From Flavobacteriales bacterium (lineage in GTDB: Bacteria > Bacteroidota > Bacteroidia > CAIKAF01): a stretch of DNA of 64,000 nt. The stretch is from NCBI GenBank assembly GCA_025451235.1, contig JANWKT010000019.1, forward strand, positions 53,500 to 117,499, read 5' to 3'. Of this stretch, positions 51,881 through 60,482 are shown one piece after another (positions within the stretch are counted from its first letter, which is position 1; every line of letters starts with the position of its first letter). A program made the position numbers and the translations under genes. The notes beneath the pieces were generated by a model. That model did no database searches. It was not told where the DNA came from and saw only the letters and a list, made by a program, of their open reading frames with translations.

Positions 51881-52275
51881 GGCACACTTGTTCTTTCTAA
51901 TACCACAGAAAAATCGTCTTCTTCATAAAATAAATATAGTTTTTTCCCATCGAACTGGGTAACGGTCAACACATCTTTTTCGGGATCATTTTTATCATCT
52001 GAATAATAAGCGATCATTGTTAAAATATTAGCATCCAGGGTCCAGTCACCGATTTCTTTTTCTCCACTTGATTTCTCCACCTTGGTCAAGCTATGGTCTT
52101 TTTCAAATGTAAATATGTCTCCAATCATTTCCCGGTCAAATTCTTCTCCCGAGCCACCTGTTAGCACCCAATTACCTACCATTTCCTTTTCCGTAATTTT
52201 TCCTTGGGCCAGCAGTGGGCTTACATTCAGGGTGAGTACGCTGAGCAGTAAAAATAATTGAATGGTTCGTTTCAC
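51877..52275 (-). CDS. Secreted lipocalin-like protein
   Basis: 132 aa from a GTG start. Signal peptide MKRTIQLFLLLSVLTLNVSPLLAQ. Mature part begins KITEKEMVGNWVLTGGSGEE and continues as alternating strands (FTFEKDHSLTKVEK, EIGDWTLDANILTMIAYYS, VLTVTQFDGKKLYLFY), a pattern of the lipocalin-like families common in Bacteroidetes. Ligand unknown. Inserted between the DUF58 gene and the DUF58 3'-end relic. Confidence 0.75.
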   Translation of the reverse strand: MKRTIQLFLLLSVLTLNVSPLLAQGKITEKEMVGNWVLTGGSGEEFDREMIGDIFTFEKDHSLTKVEKSSGEKEIGDWTLDANILTMIAYYSDDKNDPEKDVLTVTQFDGKKLYLFYEEDDFSVVLERTSVP

Positions 52276-52346
52276 GTTTTATCAATGATGAGACTAAGTT
52301 AAGTATAATTTTAAAGATGCACCCATGGTTTCAAAATAAGCAAGGT

Positions 52347-52409
52347 GGCATTGAAGGCTTTGAGCAAATTGTCTGGGATTACCTGGTTATGCGATCCAAG
52401 TTATATTGA
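52347..52409 (+). pseudogene. Decayed copy of the 3' end of the DUF58 gene
   Basis: Reads GIEGFEQIVWDYLVMRSKLY and stop, matching the end of the DUF58 protein, DINEGFEQILWNYLVKRSKLY minus its first residue, in frame and ending at the corresponding stop. Similarity fades upstream of it. A relic of duplication, separated from the parent by one gene on the opposite strand. Confidence 0.82.
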
Positions 52410-52434
52410 TCAGTAAGCTGCCCCTTTTATTTCC

Positions 52435-52529
52435 ACCGAAGTACGAATAAAATCATACGGACTTACGAACTATGAACCGCTCCTGGCAAGATTCGTAGTT
52501 CGTAGGTTCGTAAAAGTTCGTACTTCGGT
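52435..52529. repeat. 95-bp terminal-inverted-repeat element, copy 2
   Basis: Inverted ends ACCGAAGTACGAA (52435-52447) and TTCGTACTTCGGT (52517-52529). The body is near-identical to the element at 33635-33731, differing mainly in the central loop (CTCCTGGCAAGATT here versus CTCCCTATTGGGTTT). Foldable over its whole length. Most of the 321-base gap 52276-52596 is this element plus the DUF58 relic. Confidence 0.85.
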
Positions 52530-52543
52530 TTCATAAAAAACCC

Positions 52544-52574
52544 TTGCATTCATCCTCCGAATTGTATAGCTTTA
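52544..52574 (+). promoter_or_regulatory. Predicted promoter of the 52597 gene
   Basis: TTG (52544-52546), a 20-base spacer and TAGCTTTA (52567-52574), one mismatch from TAnnTTTG, 22 bases before the ATG and directly beside the inverted-repeat element. Confidence 0.45.
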
Positions 52575-52596
52575 TCATACCCTTTATACCCATATC

Positions 52597-53790
52597 ATGA
52601 GTTCCAAAAATAGAAAATACAATTGGTTGTGGAATTTACTGGCAGGTGCTGCTCCCTTTGCGGTTATTTTTGGCCTCATCATGCTTTTTGGCCAGTGTAA
52701 TTCCAATGCACGAAGGGAAAAACTGAACGGAATATGGATGATCCCATTAAATGGCAAAATATATTTGATGACACATTCAAATATGTCCACGGGAGGGAAA
52801 GTTCATACTGAAAACTATTATTTCCGTTTAATTGATCCAGAGACTGGTAAAATAGAATACCAAAGAAAAATGAATGTTTCCACTGGAAGTATCGACATTG
52901 AATGTTTAACTCCAACTAGTTTATGGGTTAAAAAATGGAACAATCTTTATTGTCTTGATTTTCCATCCATGAAAACCCGGTGGAATCGAAAAGAATTCAA
53001 TGCCCATTTGGAGAAAACGTTCCCTGAGATTGGAAAGGTATTCAAGTCGGAGTTTAACAATGGATTGATCCATGTTACCAATACGAGGGGAGAAGAATTT
53101 AATTACCCTCCGGAAAAATTCGAAACAGCCGATACCAATCAAAACAAATGGAGGATCATGTTTTTAAATGATTACAACCAAATGGGTAGGTTGGTAGGCT
53201 ATCCTATACCTCATAAAACAGAACCGGAAACGATTACAATAGAAATGGGTACTGTGGAAGCCCCAGTTATTACCCATGACATGACTTTGGTTGAAAAACT
53301 GGAAGCTGATACTGGTTTTGCCAGGAACTATGCCGTTTTTACTCCGGATAGCACTTGTTTCTTTTTCGATGGAAACAAATTGAGAACCCTTCAAAAACTG
53401 GTCAACGATTCATTTGCATTGGTTTGGGATACTTTGTTCAATGGTAAAACCTGGCTTGAGGCGGATATGTTAAGACCATTTAAAAGATATAAAGATGTGC
53501 CTGAGAACAGATTCATCAATACATATGAGAATATCATGTTCATTCATTACCAAACTTCATTGGATGAAAAGGAAAATACATCCAGACTTACAGGAACGGA
53601 TTATAAAACGGAAAAGATCCTATGGGATGTCGACCTAACTCCCTACAAAATTACAAGATCCTATAGACCGGTGCAAAATTTTGTTTTCAAAAAAATCCTG
53701 ATCACTGTTTGGATGAACAATGGAGACAATGCTATTATAACCGGAATGGATCCTTTAACCGGAATGGTAATATGGAAAATAGCTAAATAA
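52597..53790 (+). CDS. Membrane-anchored propeller-like protein of unknown function
   Basis: 397 aa. One N-terminal TM helix (about 11-32, LWNLLAGAAPFAVIFGLIML) followed by a large extracytoplasmic beta-rich domain. Recurrent blocks such as RLIDPETGKIEYQRKMNVST, YCLDFPSMKTRWNRKEF and ITGMDPLTGMVIWKIAK resemble quinoprotein (PQQ)-like propeller blades, where a Trp-rich D-P-x-T-G-x-x-x-W turn repeats. No cofactor site is evident. Single gene; role unknown. Confidence 0.72.
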   Translation: MSSKNRKYNWLWNLLAGAAPFAVIFGLIMLFGQCNSNARREKLNGIWMIPLNGKIYLMTHSNMSTGGKVHTENYYFRLIDPETGKIEYQRKMNVSTGSIDIECLTPTSLWVKKWNNLYCLDFPSMKTRWNRKEFNAHLEKTFPEIGKVFKSEFNNGLIHVTNTRGEEFNYPPEKFETADTNQNKWRIMFLNDYNQMGRLVGYPIPHKTEPETITIEMGTVEAPVITHDMTLVEKLEADTGFARNYAVFTPDSTCFFFDGNKLRTLQKLVNDSFALVWDTLFNGKTWLEADMLRPFKRYKDVPENRFINTYENIMFIHYQTSLDEKENTSRLTGTDYKTEKILWDVDLTPYKITRSYRPVQNFVFKKILITVWMNNGDNAIITGMDPLTGMVIWKIAK

Positions 53791-53843
53791 TCACTTGATA
53801 AAAAATCTAACTATAGTTTGGATAAGCCTATAACCGGGTGGGG

Positions 53844-55811
53844 TTATGGTTGCAATTCCAGGTAACCGCTCCTTACATCTTGCGCATTTGTATTATTTTT
53901 TCCGAAAGGATAAACTACATAATAATAAGTTCCAGCAGGTAAATATCCACCCTTATTGATGCAAAAAGTGTCATCGCAAGTTCCACCCCAGTTGTTTTGA
54001 TAGGGTTCTGCAGAATATACTTTGTTCCCCCATCGGTTGTAAACATCAACAGCCGCATTGGGATATATTGCCAGGTCTTGCAATATCCAAGTATCATTTC
54101 TTCCATCATTGTTTGGACTAATGAGTTGGTAGATAACCAAATCGGGGTTAACCGTAATAAATTGAATGGCTGTATCTGCACAACTTGTATCGTTGGCCCA
54201 AGTAATTAAAGTAACCGGAAAAGTAATGGGTGCAGCGCCGGTGTTGTTGAACGTATATGCAGGGTTAGCGATAAAAGCACTATCTCCAGTTCCGAAACTC
54301 CATGTAAAAACCACCCCATTATTGCCGGTATAGGTAAAGTTTACATCCAGAGGAGGATAACCGATTGTGGGATTGGCAATAAAGCTGGCTGTTACATAAT
54401 TGGTATCATTGAGTGTAACCGTTATCGGCATACTTCTGCATCCGCTACTGTCCAGTACTTCGAACTGGTAGATCCCGGTATCCAGGCTACTAAATATATT
54501 GAATGGTTGAGGAGAACCATTGATATAATATAGAATAATGGGCCCGATAGAATTCTGCACATTGGTAATGGCAATGCTTCCGTCGGATAGGCCGCCGCAG
54601 GTGGCAGGTGTTATAACGGGGGTGAAACTTATGGGTGAATGAATATTTACTTTAATAGGAAATACCCTGCTACAACTGTCAGAATCCCATATTTGTACGG
54701 TATACAATATGGATGAATCAGGGCTGGCATAAGGATCGGGACAAGTATCACACGATAAGCCTATGCTTGGTTTCCAGTTATATTTGGCACCTATACCTGC
54801 AAATGCAAACAGTTGTGCACTATCACCCAAACAAACCAAGGTATCATCAAAAGCCACGCTTGCTGTAAATGTATCGCAGCTGGTTATATGTGCAAGTTGA
54901 AAGGTCGGAAAGAAATTTGAATAGGGAGCCAATGGCGAAGCGTTCATCGTTTGAACCGAATAAGCAAGTGAAGTTGAATTATTAGGAACATAGGTTTGAA
55001 TATCTGCCAGTCCATCGCTACCGCCCATCACGTTATCGGGTGTATCATCATCTAAACCAAATAATAAGGTATCCTGATAGTAAAAATGTCCCTTTACTCC
55101 GCAACCGTTGGGAGTATTTACATTGTCCTCATCTCCTATTATGCCCAAATTGAAACCATTTACACGTACTTCGACACTGTCGGGTAGAGTGAGTCTATCG
55201 GAGTAAATAGAAAATCCAATAGGGAAAGTATCAATCATTGGATTGAGATCCTGTGCACTAAATGTCATTAACTGGTTGTTGACCATCGTATCCAGTAAAA
55301 TGGATGAACTGAGGATACCCAAAGAATCGTTTTGATAAAAAACCACCAGGTAGGCTGATTGGTAATGGCAATTGATACAATTGATAGGAAAAGGAGGAGG
55401 AGGTACAGGAAATGAAATGGAATAATTGTTGCTGGTAGGCGACACCAAATTTGTTACATCTTCTGCATGAACAGAAAAATTGGTATCGGTAGGTATGCCC
55501 CCATTGGCAAAGATGAGGCTGATCCGGTTATATTCCGAAAATGTGATCGGAGAATTATTGAATGAAACAGTATAGGATGGGGTTAAGTTGCCAATCCTGT
55601 ATGTAAATAAATAAGCCTGTCGAATGGTGCTTCCAGGTTCTATATAAACAGGAATGGTATCTGTACCTGAACCAAGGCAAAAAGAAACCCCGGCTCCGGT
55701 TACTCCTCCCTTAAAAATATCCTGGTAATAAATTAATTGCCCCTGAACCTTACATTCAATGCCTATGTAAAGAAAAAGGCTTAAAAGAAGAAAAATACGC
55801 AATTTTGACAT
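53844..55811 (-). CDS. Large secreted adhesin-like protein with SprB-like repeat, PKD domain and T9SS type B C-terminus
   Basis: 655 aa. Signal peptide MSKLRIFLLLSLFLYIGIEC. Long beta-rich N-terminal region. A SprB-type repeat lies at about 395-465 (ITPATCGGLSDGSIAITNVQ ... GIYQFEVLDSSGCRS), a PKD-like domain at about 470-550 (VVFTWSFGTGDSAFIANPAY), and a C-terminal CHU_C/type B domain (PNNDGRNDTW ... VDVYNRWGNKVYSAEPY ... GTYYYVVYPFG). By analogy with SprB a mobile or fixed surface adhesin. A 16-base palindrome sits directly upstream of the ATG. Confidence 0.9.
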   Translation of the reverse strand: MSKLRIFLLLSLFLYIGIECKVQGQLIYYQDIFKGGVTGAGVSFCLGSGTDTIPVYIEPGSTIRQAYLFTYRIGNLTPSYTVSFNNSPITFSEYNRISLIFANGGIPTDTNFSVHAEDVTNLVSPTSNNYSISFPVPPPPFPINCINCHYQSAYLVVFYQNDSLGILSSSILLDTMVNNQLMTFSAQDLNPMIDTFPIGFSIYSDRLTLPDSVEVRVNGFNLGIIGDEDNVNTPNGCGVKGHFYYQDTLLFGLDDDTPDNVMGGSDGLADIQTYVPNNSTSLAYSVQTMNASPLAPYSNFFPTFQLAHITSCDTFTASVAFDDTLVCLGDSAQLFAFAGIGAKYNWKPSIGLSCDTCPDPYASPDSSILYTVQIWDSDSCSRVFPIKVNIHSPISFTPVITPATCGGLSDGSIAITNVQNSIGPIILYYINGSPQPFNIFSSLDTGIYQFEVLDSSGCRSMPITVTLNDTNYVTASFIANPTIGYPPLDVNFTYTGNNGVVFTWSFGTGDSAFIANPAYTFNNTGAAPITFPVTLITWANDTSCADTAIQFITVNPDLVIYQLISPNNDGRNDTWILQDLAIYPNAAVDVYNRWGNKVYSAEPYQNNWGGTCDDTFCINKGGYLPAGTYYYVVYPFGKNNTNAQDVRSGYLELQP

Positions 55812-55812
55812 G

Positions 55813-55828
55813 GGATCTAGTTAGATCC
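55813..55828 (-). repeat. Palindrome next to the start codon of the type B T9SS gene
   Basis: GGATCTA-GT-TAGATCC, one base upstream of the ATG of the adhesin-like gene. In the mRNA it would form a hairpin at the translation start. Could be chance or a translational control element. Confidence 0.45.
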
Positions 55829-55956
55829 AATATACAAAAACTATATTAAATACATATTAGATTTTTATTAAATGAAGTATAGTATTATAATATAGTAAGT
55901 TAGAAAGACACTATATCTAGACAGTTCTTGTTTGTTTATGAGAATAAATGGAGAAC

Positions 55957-57231
55957 CTAGTTATTCCCTGAGCCATTTTCTTTCTTTGAAATTGGTTTTT
56001 TCTTGGTTTTCTTTTTGTTCGCGGGCTTTTTATTTTTCTTATTCTTTTTGCTTTTTTTATCCTTATCGAAGATCTTCTCCAGGAAGTTTTTATCGTCTTC
56101 TGTACCAATAGCATTGATATTAATAGAATTTTCAATGGTGGGGATCAATGCTTCAATAAAAGCATTCACGAGAGTTTCACCAATAATGCCCCATACACTT
56201 ATATCAGGATTTTTAATACTTCCTTCCAGCTCCACTTTGGTGGCAACCCGATCAGTCTTTTTGTTCTCAAATATCCAGGCCACCACTTCTACGAGTGATT
56301 CGATCACCTGATCTTTAAAAGGCATGTCCTTTCTTTCCCTGTCATCTATTACATCCAGGTCTTTGATGAATGGTTTTGCATAACCTTTTATTTTTCCATC
56401 TTTCGCTGCCGCTTCTGCATATACACTAAAGGTACCCTTCTGCACATCCATTTTGGCATAGGCTTTTAAAAAGCTATTCAAATAAGTGAGGGGAAGGTTC
56501 TTCAACTCAGCATTTACATCAAAGGTGGGAATTGTGTTCAAAGGATCCACTTTGGTATTAACAGCGAGTGTTCCTCCATAAGCGTTGGCGGTAACCTTAA
56601 CGGTTGCCGGCAGTACTTTGGAAGTATCCTTTACAGTACTTAAATTTTCTCCCACCACATAGATCTTATCCATGAATATATCGATCTTGGGATTGCTATG
56701 ATAGTCTCGATAGTGAACGCTTCCATTATTCACTTTTACACGGTTGATTTCAATCGGGATAAAATCATCAAACAACTCGATCCATTCTTTGTCAACTTTT
56801 GATTGACTGGTTGCCTTGGTGGGCCCTTTTACAAAATTCACGTCAAAATCGTCCACCGTAATTAATGCTACAACCCTGCCTTTGAATAAAGCCTTCCAAT
56901 CAATGGTAACTTTTAATTTCTTTACGTCAATAAAAGGCACCGGTATTTCTCCGCCCCTTTTTTTTAGCGTGGTACCTATGATGGTCACCGTCCCGGTGAA
57001 TAAATTCATTCGCAGGGCATCAGTATGACCAATATACTCTGGCATATTGGCCATTTTTTTATTTGCATAGGTCAGGAGGATATGTGGCAAACCAATATGC
57101 AAAGCAATAATAAGCACAGAAACTGTTATAAAGACACGTAAAAACCTCCTGCCACGCCTGGCTCTTTTTTGTTTTTTTGTTAAGGGTATAGATGATTTTT
57201 TCGGAAATGTATTTTTATTTTTCGATTGCAT
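55957..57231 (-). CDS. DUF748/AsmA-like membrane protein
   Basis: 424 aa. A basic N-terminus (KKQKRARRGRRFLRV), one TM helix (about 33-55), then a long periplasmic beta-type domain of DUF748/AsmA character (MNLFTGTVTIIGTTLKKRGG, DVKKLKVTIDWKALFKGRVV, LKNLPLTYLNSFLKAYAKMD). It ends in a low-complexity lysine-rich tail (about 385-424, KDKKSKKNKKNKKPANKKKT). AsmA-like proteins act in envelope lipid transport; the role of this one is inferred only from the fold. Single gene. Confidence 0.82.
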   Translation of the reverse strand: MQSKNKNTFPKKSSIPLTKKQKRARRGRRFLRVFITVSVLIIALHIGLPHILLTYANKKMANMPEYIGHTDALRMNLFTGTVTIIGTTLKKRGGEIPVPFIDVKKLKVTIDWKALFKGRVVALITVDDFDVNFVKGPTKATSQSKVDKEWIELFDDFIPIEINRVKVNNGSVHYRDYHSNPKIDIFMDKIYVVGENLSTVKDTSKVLPATVKVTANAYGGTLAVNTKVDPLNTIPTFDVNAELKNLPLTYLNSFLKAYAKMDVQKGTFSVYAEAAAKDGKIKGYAKPFIKDLDVIDDRERKDMPFKDQVIESLVEVVAWIFENKKTDRVATKVELEGSIKNPDISVWGIIGETLVNAFIEALIPTIENSININAIGTEDDKNFLEKIFDKDKKSKKNKKNKKPANKKKTKKKPISKKENGSGNN

Positions 57232-57549
57232 AACGAATGTTTTAATATGATAATTTTCAGAGTAATTTACGGTAAATGCATATTTTGAAAAGGAAATTTA
57301 TGCTTAAATATCGTTAACCATTTAGCGATATATTTATCATATTTTTATTTGTATTTATCGTAGGATGGATTTCCTGCTTCTTATTATATATTTTTCATAA
57401 AAATTTGCACAATTCACACTTTTATTTTTTAGAATGTTTCAATGGATGAATTTTCTTTGATACATTTCTTAAATAGTACAAAAAGAAATCAGCAAGCCAA
57501 ACAATTGGGTTAACTTAACAGTATTAATAAGGAAGTAAAAGAAAATTGT
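57232..57549. other. AT-rich intergenic region, divergent promoters
   Basis: 318 bases between two divergent genes, strongly AT-rich with several TTTATTTA-like runs. TACATTTC near 57460 is the nearest thing to a minus-7 element for the oxidoreductase gene, but no partner minus-33 is convincing. No gene, repeat or structured RNA seen. Confidence 0.4.
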
Positions 57550-59163
57550 ATGGAAACTAAATTAAAAGCAACCGAAGATATCATCACATCCGGAGCACAT
57601 GTATCGCTCTGGACGGATACAAATCCCAGTGTGTTAAGTCAACCTTTAAAAAAATCAATCAAGACCGATGCTGTTATCATTGGTGGTGGAATTGCAGGCT
57701 TAACCGTAGCTTATACACTATGTAAAAGAGGGGTGAAAGTGGCAGTAGTGGAAGATGGATACATAGGCAGTGGAGAATCAGGGAGAACCACAGCGCATTT
57801 GGTTACTTCGTTGGATGACCGTTATTATAAAATAGAAAAAGTATACGGGGAGGAAGGAGCAAAACTGGCCGCCGAAAGTCATGCGGCTGCTATCGATTAT
57901 ATTGAAAGAATTATACAGGATGAACATATTGAATGTGATTTTAAAAGGATAGATGGTTATCTTTTCTTGCATCCTTCTGATGATGAAGATGCTTTAATAA
58001 AAGAAAAAGATGCGGCATTAAAAGCAGGGATAAAAGTGGAGATGGTGGATTTTATACCAGGTATGCATAGGCAGGAGGGTAAGGCGTTGAAATTTCCTCG
58101 CCAGGGTGAATTCCATATCATGAAATATCTTAATGGACTTTGTGCAGCCATTCTTCGAATGGGAGGAGAGATCTTTACGGAAACCCATGCAGAAAAAATT
58201 GAGGAGAATGGAATTGTAAGTAGTGATGGATTTGCGATCGCGGCTGACCATATTGTGGTAGCTACCAATGCGCCCATTACCAGCATGTATAACTTACCTT
58301 TGAAACAATTTGCTTACCGGAGTTATGTGATTGCCGGACTTATTCATAAAGGAGAGGCACCGGAGGCATTGTGGTGGGATACAGGGGATCACGATGCACA
58401 TTCGGATATTAAACCTTACCATTATGTACGCAGTGCTCCATACAATGATGAGTATGATCTACTCATTAGTGGAGGGGAGGATCATCCCACCGGCTTGGCG
58501 GGTGGAAACGGATCCAGCGAAGAACATCGGTATGATAAGCTCGAAGCCTGGACCCGGGATCATTTCCCGATCGGCGAAATTGTATATAAATGGAGCGGAC
58601 AGGTGATGGAAACCATGGATTGCTTGGCCTATATTGGAAGAAGCCCTGGCGATACACATCATCATTTATATATGGTTACCGGAGATTCAGGCAATGGGAT
58701 GACCCATGGTACCATTGCAGGCATGTTGATACCTGATCTCATCCTCGGTGTAGCAAATAAATGGAAGGATCTATATGAACCTTCCAGGTTTAAATTTTTC
58801 AAATCTGGAAAAACTTTTCTGAAAGAAAATATTGATACACTCTGGGGATATTTCAAAACGAATCCCAAAAATACGGATGTTGCTCAACTCAAGGAACTAA
58901 AAAAGGGGGAGGGGATCATTGTTAAACTCGAGAAAGAGAAATATGGTGTATATCGCGATGAGAATGGGATGCTACATTGGGTAAGTGCCCTATGCACCCA
59001 TTTAAAATGTATCGTAAAGTGGAACAATGACGAAAAAACATGGGATTGCCCATGTCACGGAAGCCGGTTTAGCTATAAAGGTGAAGTAATGAATGGGCCT
59101 GCCAATGATGCCTTGGAATATCATACGGAAAAATATCCAGATTTTGATAAATGGGATAAATAG
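57550..59163 (+). CDS. FAD-dependent oxidoreductase with C-terminal Rieske domain
   Basis: 537 aa. DAO-type FAD-binding fold: dinucleotide motif VIIGGGIAGLTVAYTLC at about 43-58 and YIGSGESGRTTAHLVTSLDD. The C-terminal ~85 residues are a Rieske [2Fe-2S] domain with both ligand pairs, C-T-H and C-P-C-H-G-S (CTHLKCIVKWNN; DCPCHGSRFSYKGEVMNGPA). No signal peptide, so cytosolic. Such fusions are widespread but poorly characterised; the substrate is unknown. Its Fe-S cluster would depend on assembly systems such as SUF. Next gene is the Cys-rich four-helix protein. Confidence 0.93.
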   Translation: METKLKATEDIITSGAHVSLWTDTNPSVLSQPLKKSIKTDAVIIGGGIAGLTVAYTLCKRGVKVAVVEDGYIGSGESGRTTAHLVTSLDDRYYKIEKVYGEEGAKLAAESHAAAIDYIERIIQDEHIECDFKRIDGYLFLHPSDDEDALIKEKDAALKAGIKVEMVDFIPGMHRQEGKALKFPRQGEFHIMKYLNGLCAAILRMGGEIFTETHAEKIEENGIVSSDGFAIAADHIVVATNAPITSMYNLPLKQFAYRSYVIAGLIHKGEAPEALWWDTGDHDAHSDIKPYHYVRSAPYNDEYDLLISGGEDHPTGLAGGNGSSEEHRYDKLEAWTRDHFPIGEIVYKWSGQVMETMDCLAYIGRSPGDTHHHLYMVTGDSGNGMTHGTIAGMLIPDLILGVANKWKDLYEPSRFKFFKSGKTFLKENIDTLWGYFKTNPKNTDVAQLKELKKGEGIIVKLEKEKYGVYRDENGMLHWVSALCTHLKCIVKWNNDEKTWDCPCHGSRFSYKGEVMNGPANDALEYHTEKYPDFDKWDK

Positions 59164-59207
59164 TTGTTGGTTGTTGGTGGTTAGCTTGAACAGTGTCTGA
59201 AGCTATC

Positions 59208-59277
59208 ACCAGCAACCAGCAACCAGCAACCAGCAACCAACAACCAACAACCAACAACCAACAACCAACAACCAACA
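59208..59277. repeat. Heptanucleotide tandem repeat (4 x ACCAGCA, 6 x ACCAACA)
   Basis: Ten uninterrupted 7-base units. The reverse complement TTGTTGGTTGTTGGTGGT lies just upstream (59164-59181), so the region can also fold back on itself. Located between the Rieske oxidoreductase and the Cys-rich protein. A pure heptamer array is prone to copy-number change. Confidence 0.9.
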
Positions 59278-59308
59278 ACAAAAAGGATAAACCTTAAATC
59301 AAGAAATA

Positions 59309-59623
59309 ATGACACAAAACTGTATTGACCTATGTATTAACTGTGCCATAGCATGTTTAAAATGTGAGGCAGCTTGCTTACGGGAAAAAGACGTAAAAAT
59401 GATGATCCGATGCATTGAATTGGATAAACAATGCGCTGCTATTTGTTATTTGGCCGCAGATGCCATTGCATCCAACAGTGAATTTGGAGACGAAATATGC
59501 CGATTATGTTCAGATATATGTGAAGCCTGTGCGGAAGAATGTGAAAAGCACTCATTCCAGCATTGTAAGGATTGCGCAGAAGCTTGCAGAAAATGTGCAG
59601 CCGAGTGCCATATTACTCATTAG
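59309..59623 (+). CDS. Cys-rich four-helix-bundle copper-storage-like protein (DUF326/Csp family)
   Basis: 104 aa with 19 cysteines (positions 5, 9, 12, 16, 19, 23, 35, 42, 46, 64, 67, 71, 74, 78, 86, 89, 93, 96, 100), mostly spaced 3-4 apart so that they line the inside of four helices. This is the pattern of the DUF326 / Csp copper-storage family, which binds many Cu(I) ions. No signal peptide, so a cytosolic Csp3-like member. Metal binding is inferred from family. The TTG-started AraC-type regulator downstream has a degenerate metal-binding-like N-terminus. Confidence 0.9.
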   Translation: MTQNCIDLCINCAIACLKCEAACLREKDVKMMIRCIELDKQCAAICYLAADAIASNSEFGDEICRLCSDICEACAEECEKHSFQHCKDCAEACRKCAAECHITH

Positions 59624-59750
59624 TGGTAGGAAACACACCAGGGGATCGACAAAAACACTGAAATATGTGATTTATGTAAGTTCTTAACACAAATACGTAA
59701 CTCTATAATGGTCTAATGGCGTCACCTTTGTAATTGAAGCTAGCTAAACA

Positions 59751-60311
59751 ATGCGTTGGCTTCGTTATAAAATGAAATCGAGTAAACTGAACTTGCTAAT
59801 TCTGGACGACAATTTGGCAATTGCCCAACCTCTTACCAATTACCTGAATAATCGATTTGGAGAAAGGATCAACCTATCTATGTTTATCGATGGAAATGAA
59901 TGTATCCGGAGCATTGATCAGGATTCTCATGTCCTTATCCTCAATTATGCCATGAATGGTTATGATGAGGGGGCCCGTAACCGGGGCGAGATATTCAAAA
60001 GGATCAAGAGACGAAACCCTAAAACGGAGGTTACAATGCTTACGTCTAAGCAAAATGTAATGGATGCAACTGAAGAAATACAAAGAAGAGTGGGGGAGTA
60101 TATTAGAAGAAAAGAAAGATACTTATACGATGCCTTACGGATGTTTGATCAAGTGATTTTTTCCCCCATTACTGCACGTATTGTGCTTCCTATTAAGAAA
60201 TTAGTGAATGATTATACGATCATAGGTTATGTGATAATGATACTATCCGCTTTTACCACAGTTGGTGTTTTGGTAATAGCAGCTTTTCAAGTAATGAAGG
60301 TATTGAACTAA
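59751..60311 (+). CDS. Membrane-anchored degenerate response-regulator receiver
   Basis: 186 aa, or 179 from the second ATG at 59772. Residues about 12-125 align with a CheY-like receiver: the acidic pair D19-D20 in LLILDDN is kept, but the phospho-acceptor position is Asn (N65 in VLILNYAMNG, where the family has ILDYHLDG) and the conserved Lys region reads GEYIRRKE. A C-terminal TM helix follows (about 157-180). So it is likely a non-phosphorylatable, membrane-tethered pseudo-receiver. The intact relative starts at 63804 (ILDYHLDG), just after the hybrid kinase. Confidence 0.8.
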   Translation: MRWLRYKMKSSKLNLLILDDNLAIAQPLTNYLNNRFGERINLSMFIDGNECIRSIDQDSHVLILNYAMNGYDEGARNRGEIFKRIKRRNPKTEVTMLTSKQNVMDATEEIQRRVGEYIRRKERYLYDALRMFDQVIFSPITARIVLPIKKLVNDYTIIGYVIMILSAFTTVGVLVIAAFQVMKVLN

Positions 60312-60386
60312 GGTTGAGTCGATAGAGAATGAGAATTGTTTTTTTAAATATATTTCGATTTTTTTTTGCTACCTTACAAGAATCTC

Positions 60387-60408
60387 AGGGTTGGAAGGAT
60401 ACAACCCT
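60387..60408. repeat. AGGGTTG/CAACCCT hairpin upstream of the AraC gene
   Basis: Seven-bp stem (60387-60393 and 60402-60408) with an 8-base loop, about 75 bases before the AraC start. No T-run; a possible operator or leader hairpin. Low information. Confidence 0.3.
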
Positions 60409-60482
60409 TGCTTCAAACTTTGTAACACTGTTGTGTACAAATCGGGCAACTTTGCCAATATCTGTGTAAAAATCATTTTTTT

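Noticed and set aside
59208..59277. Possible CRISPR array
   Set aside because: The heptamers are contiguous with no spacers, and no cas genes are in the window.
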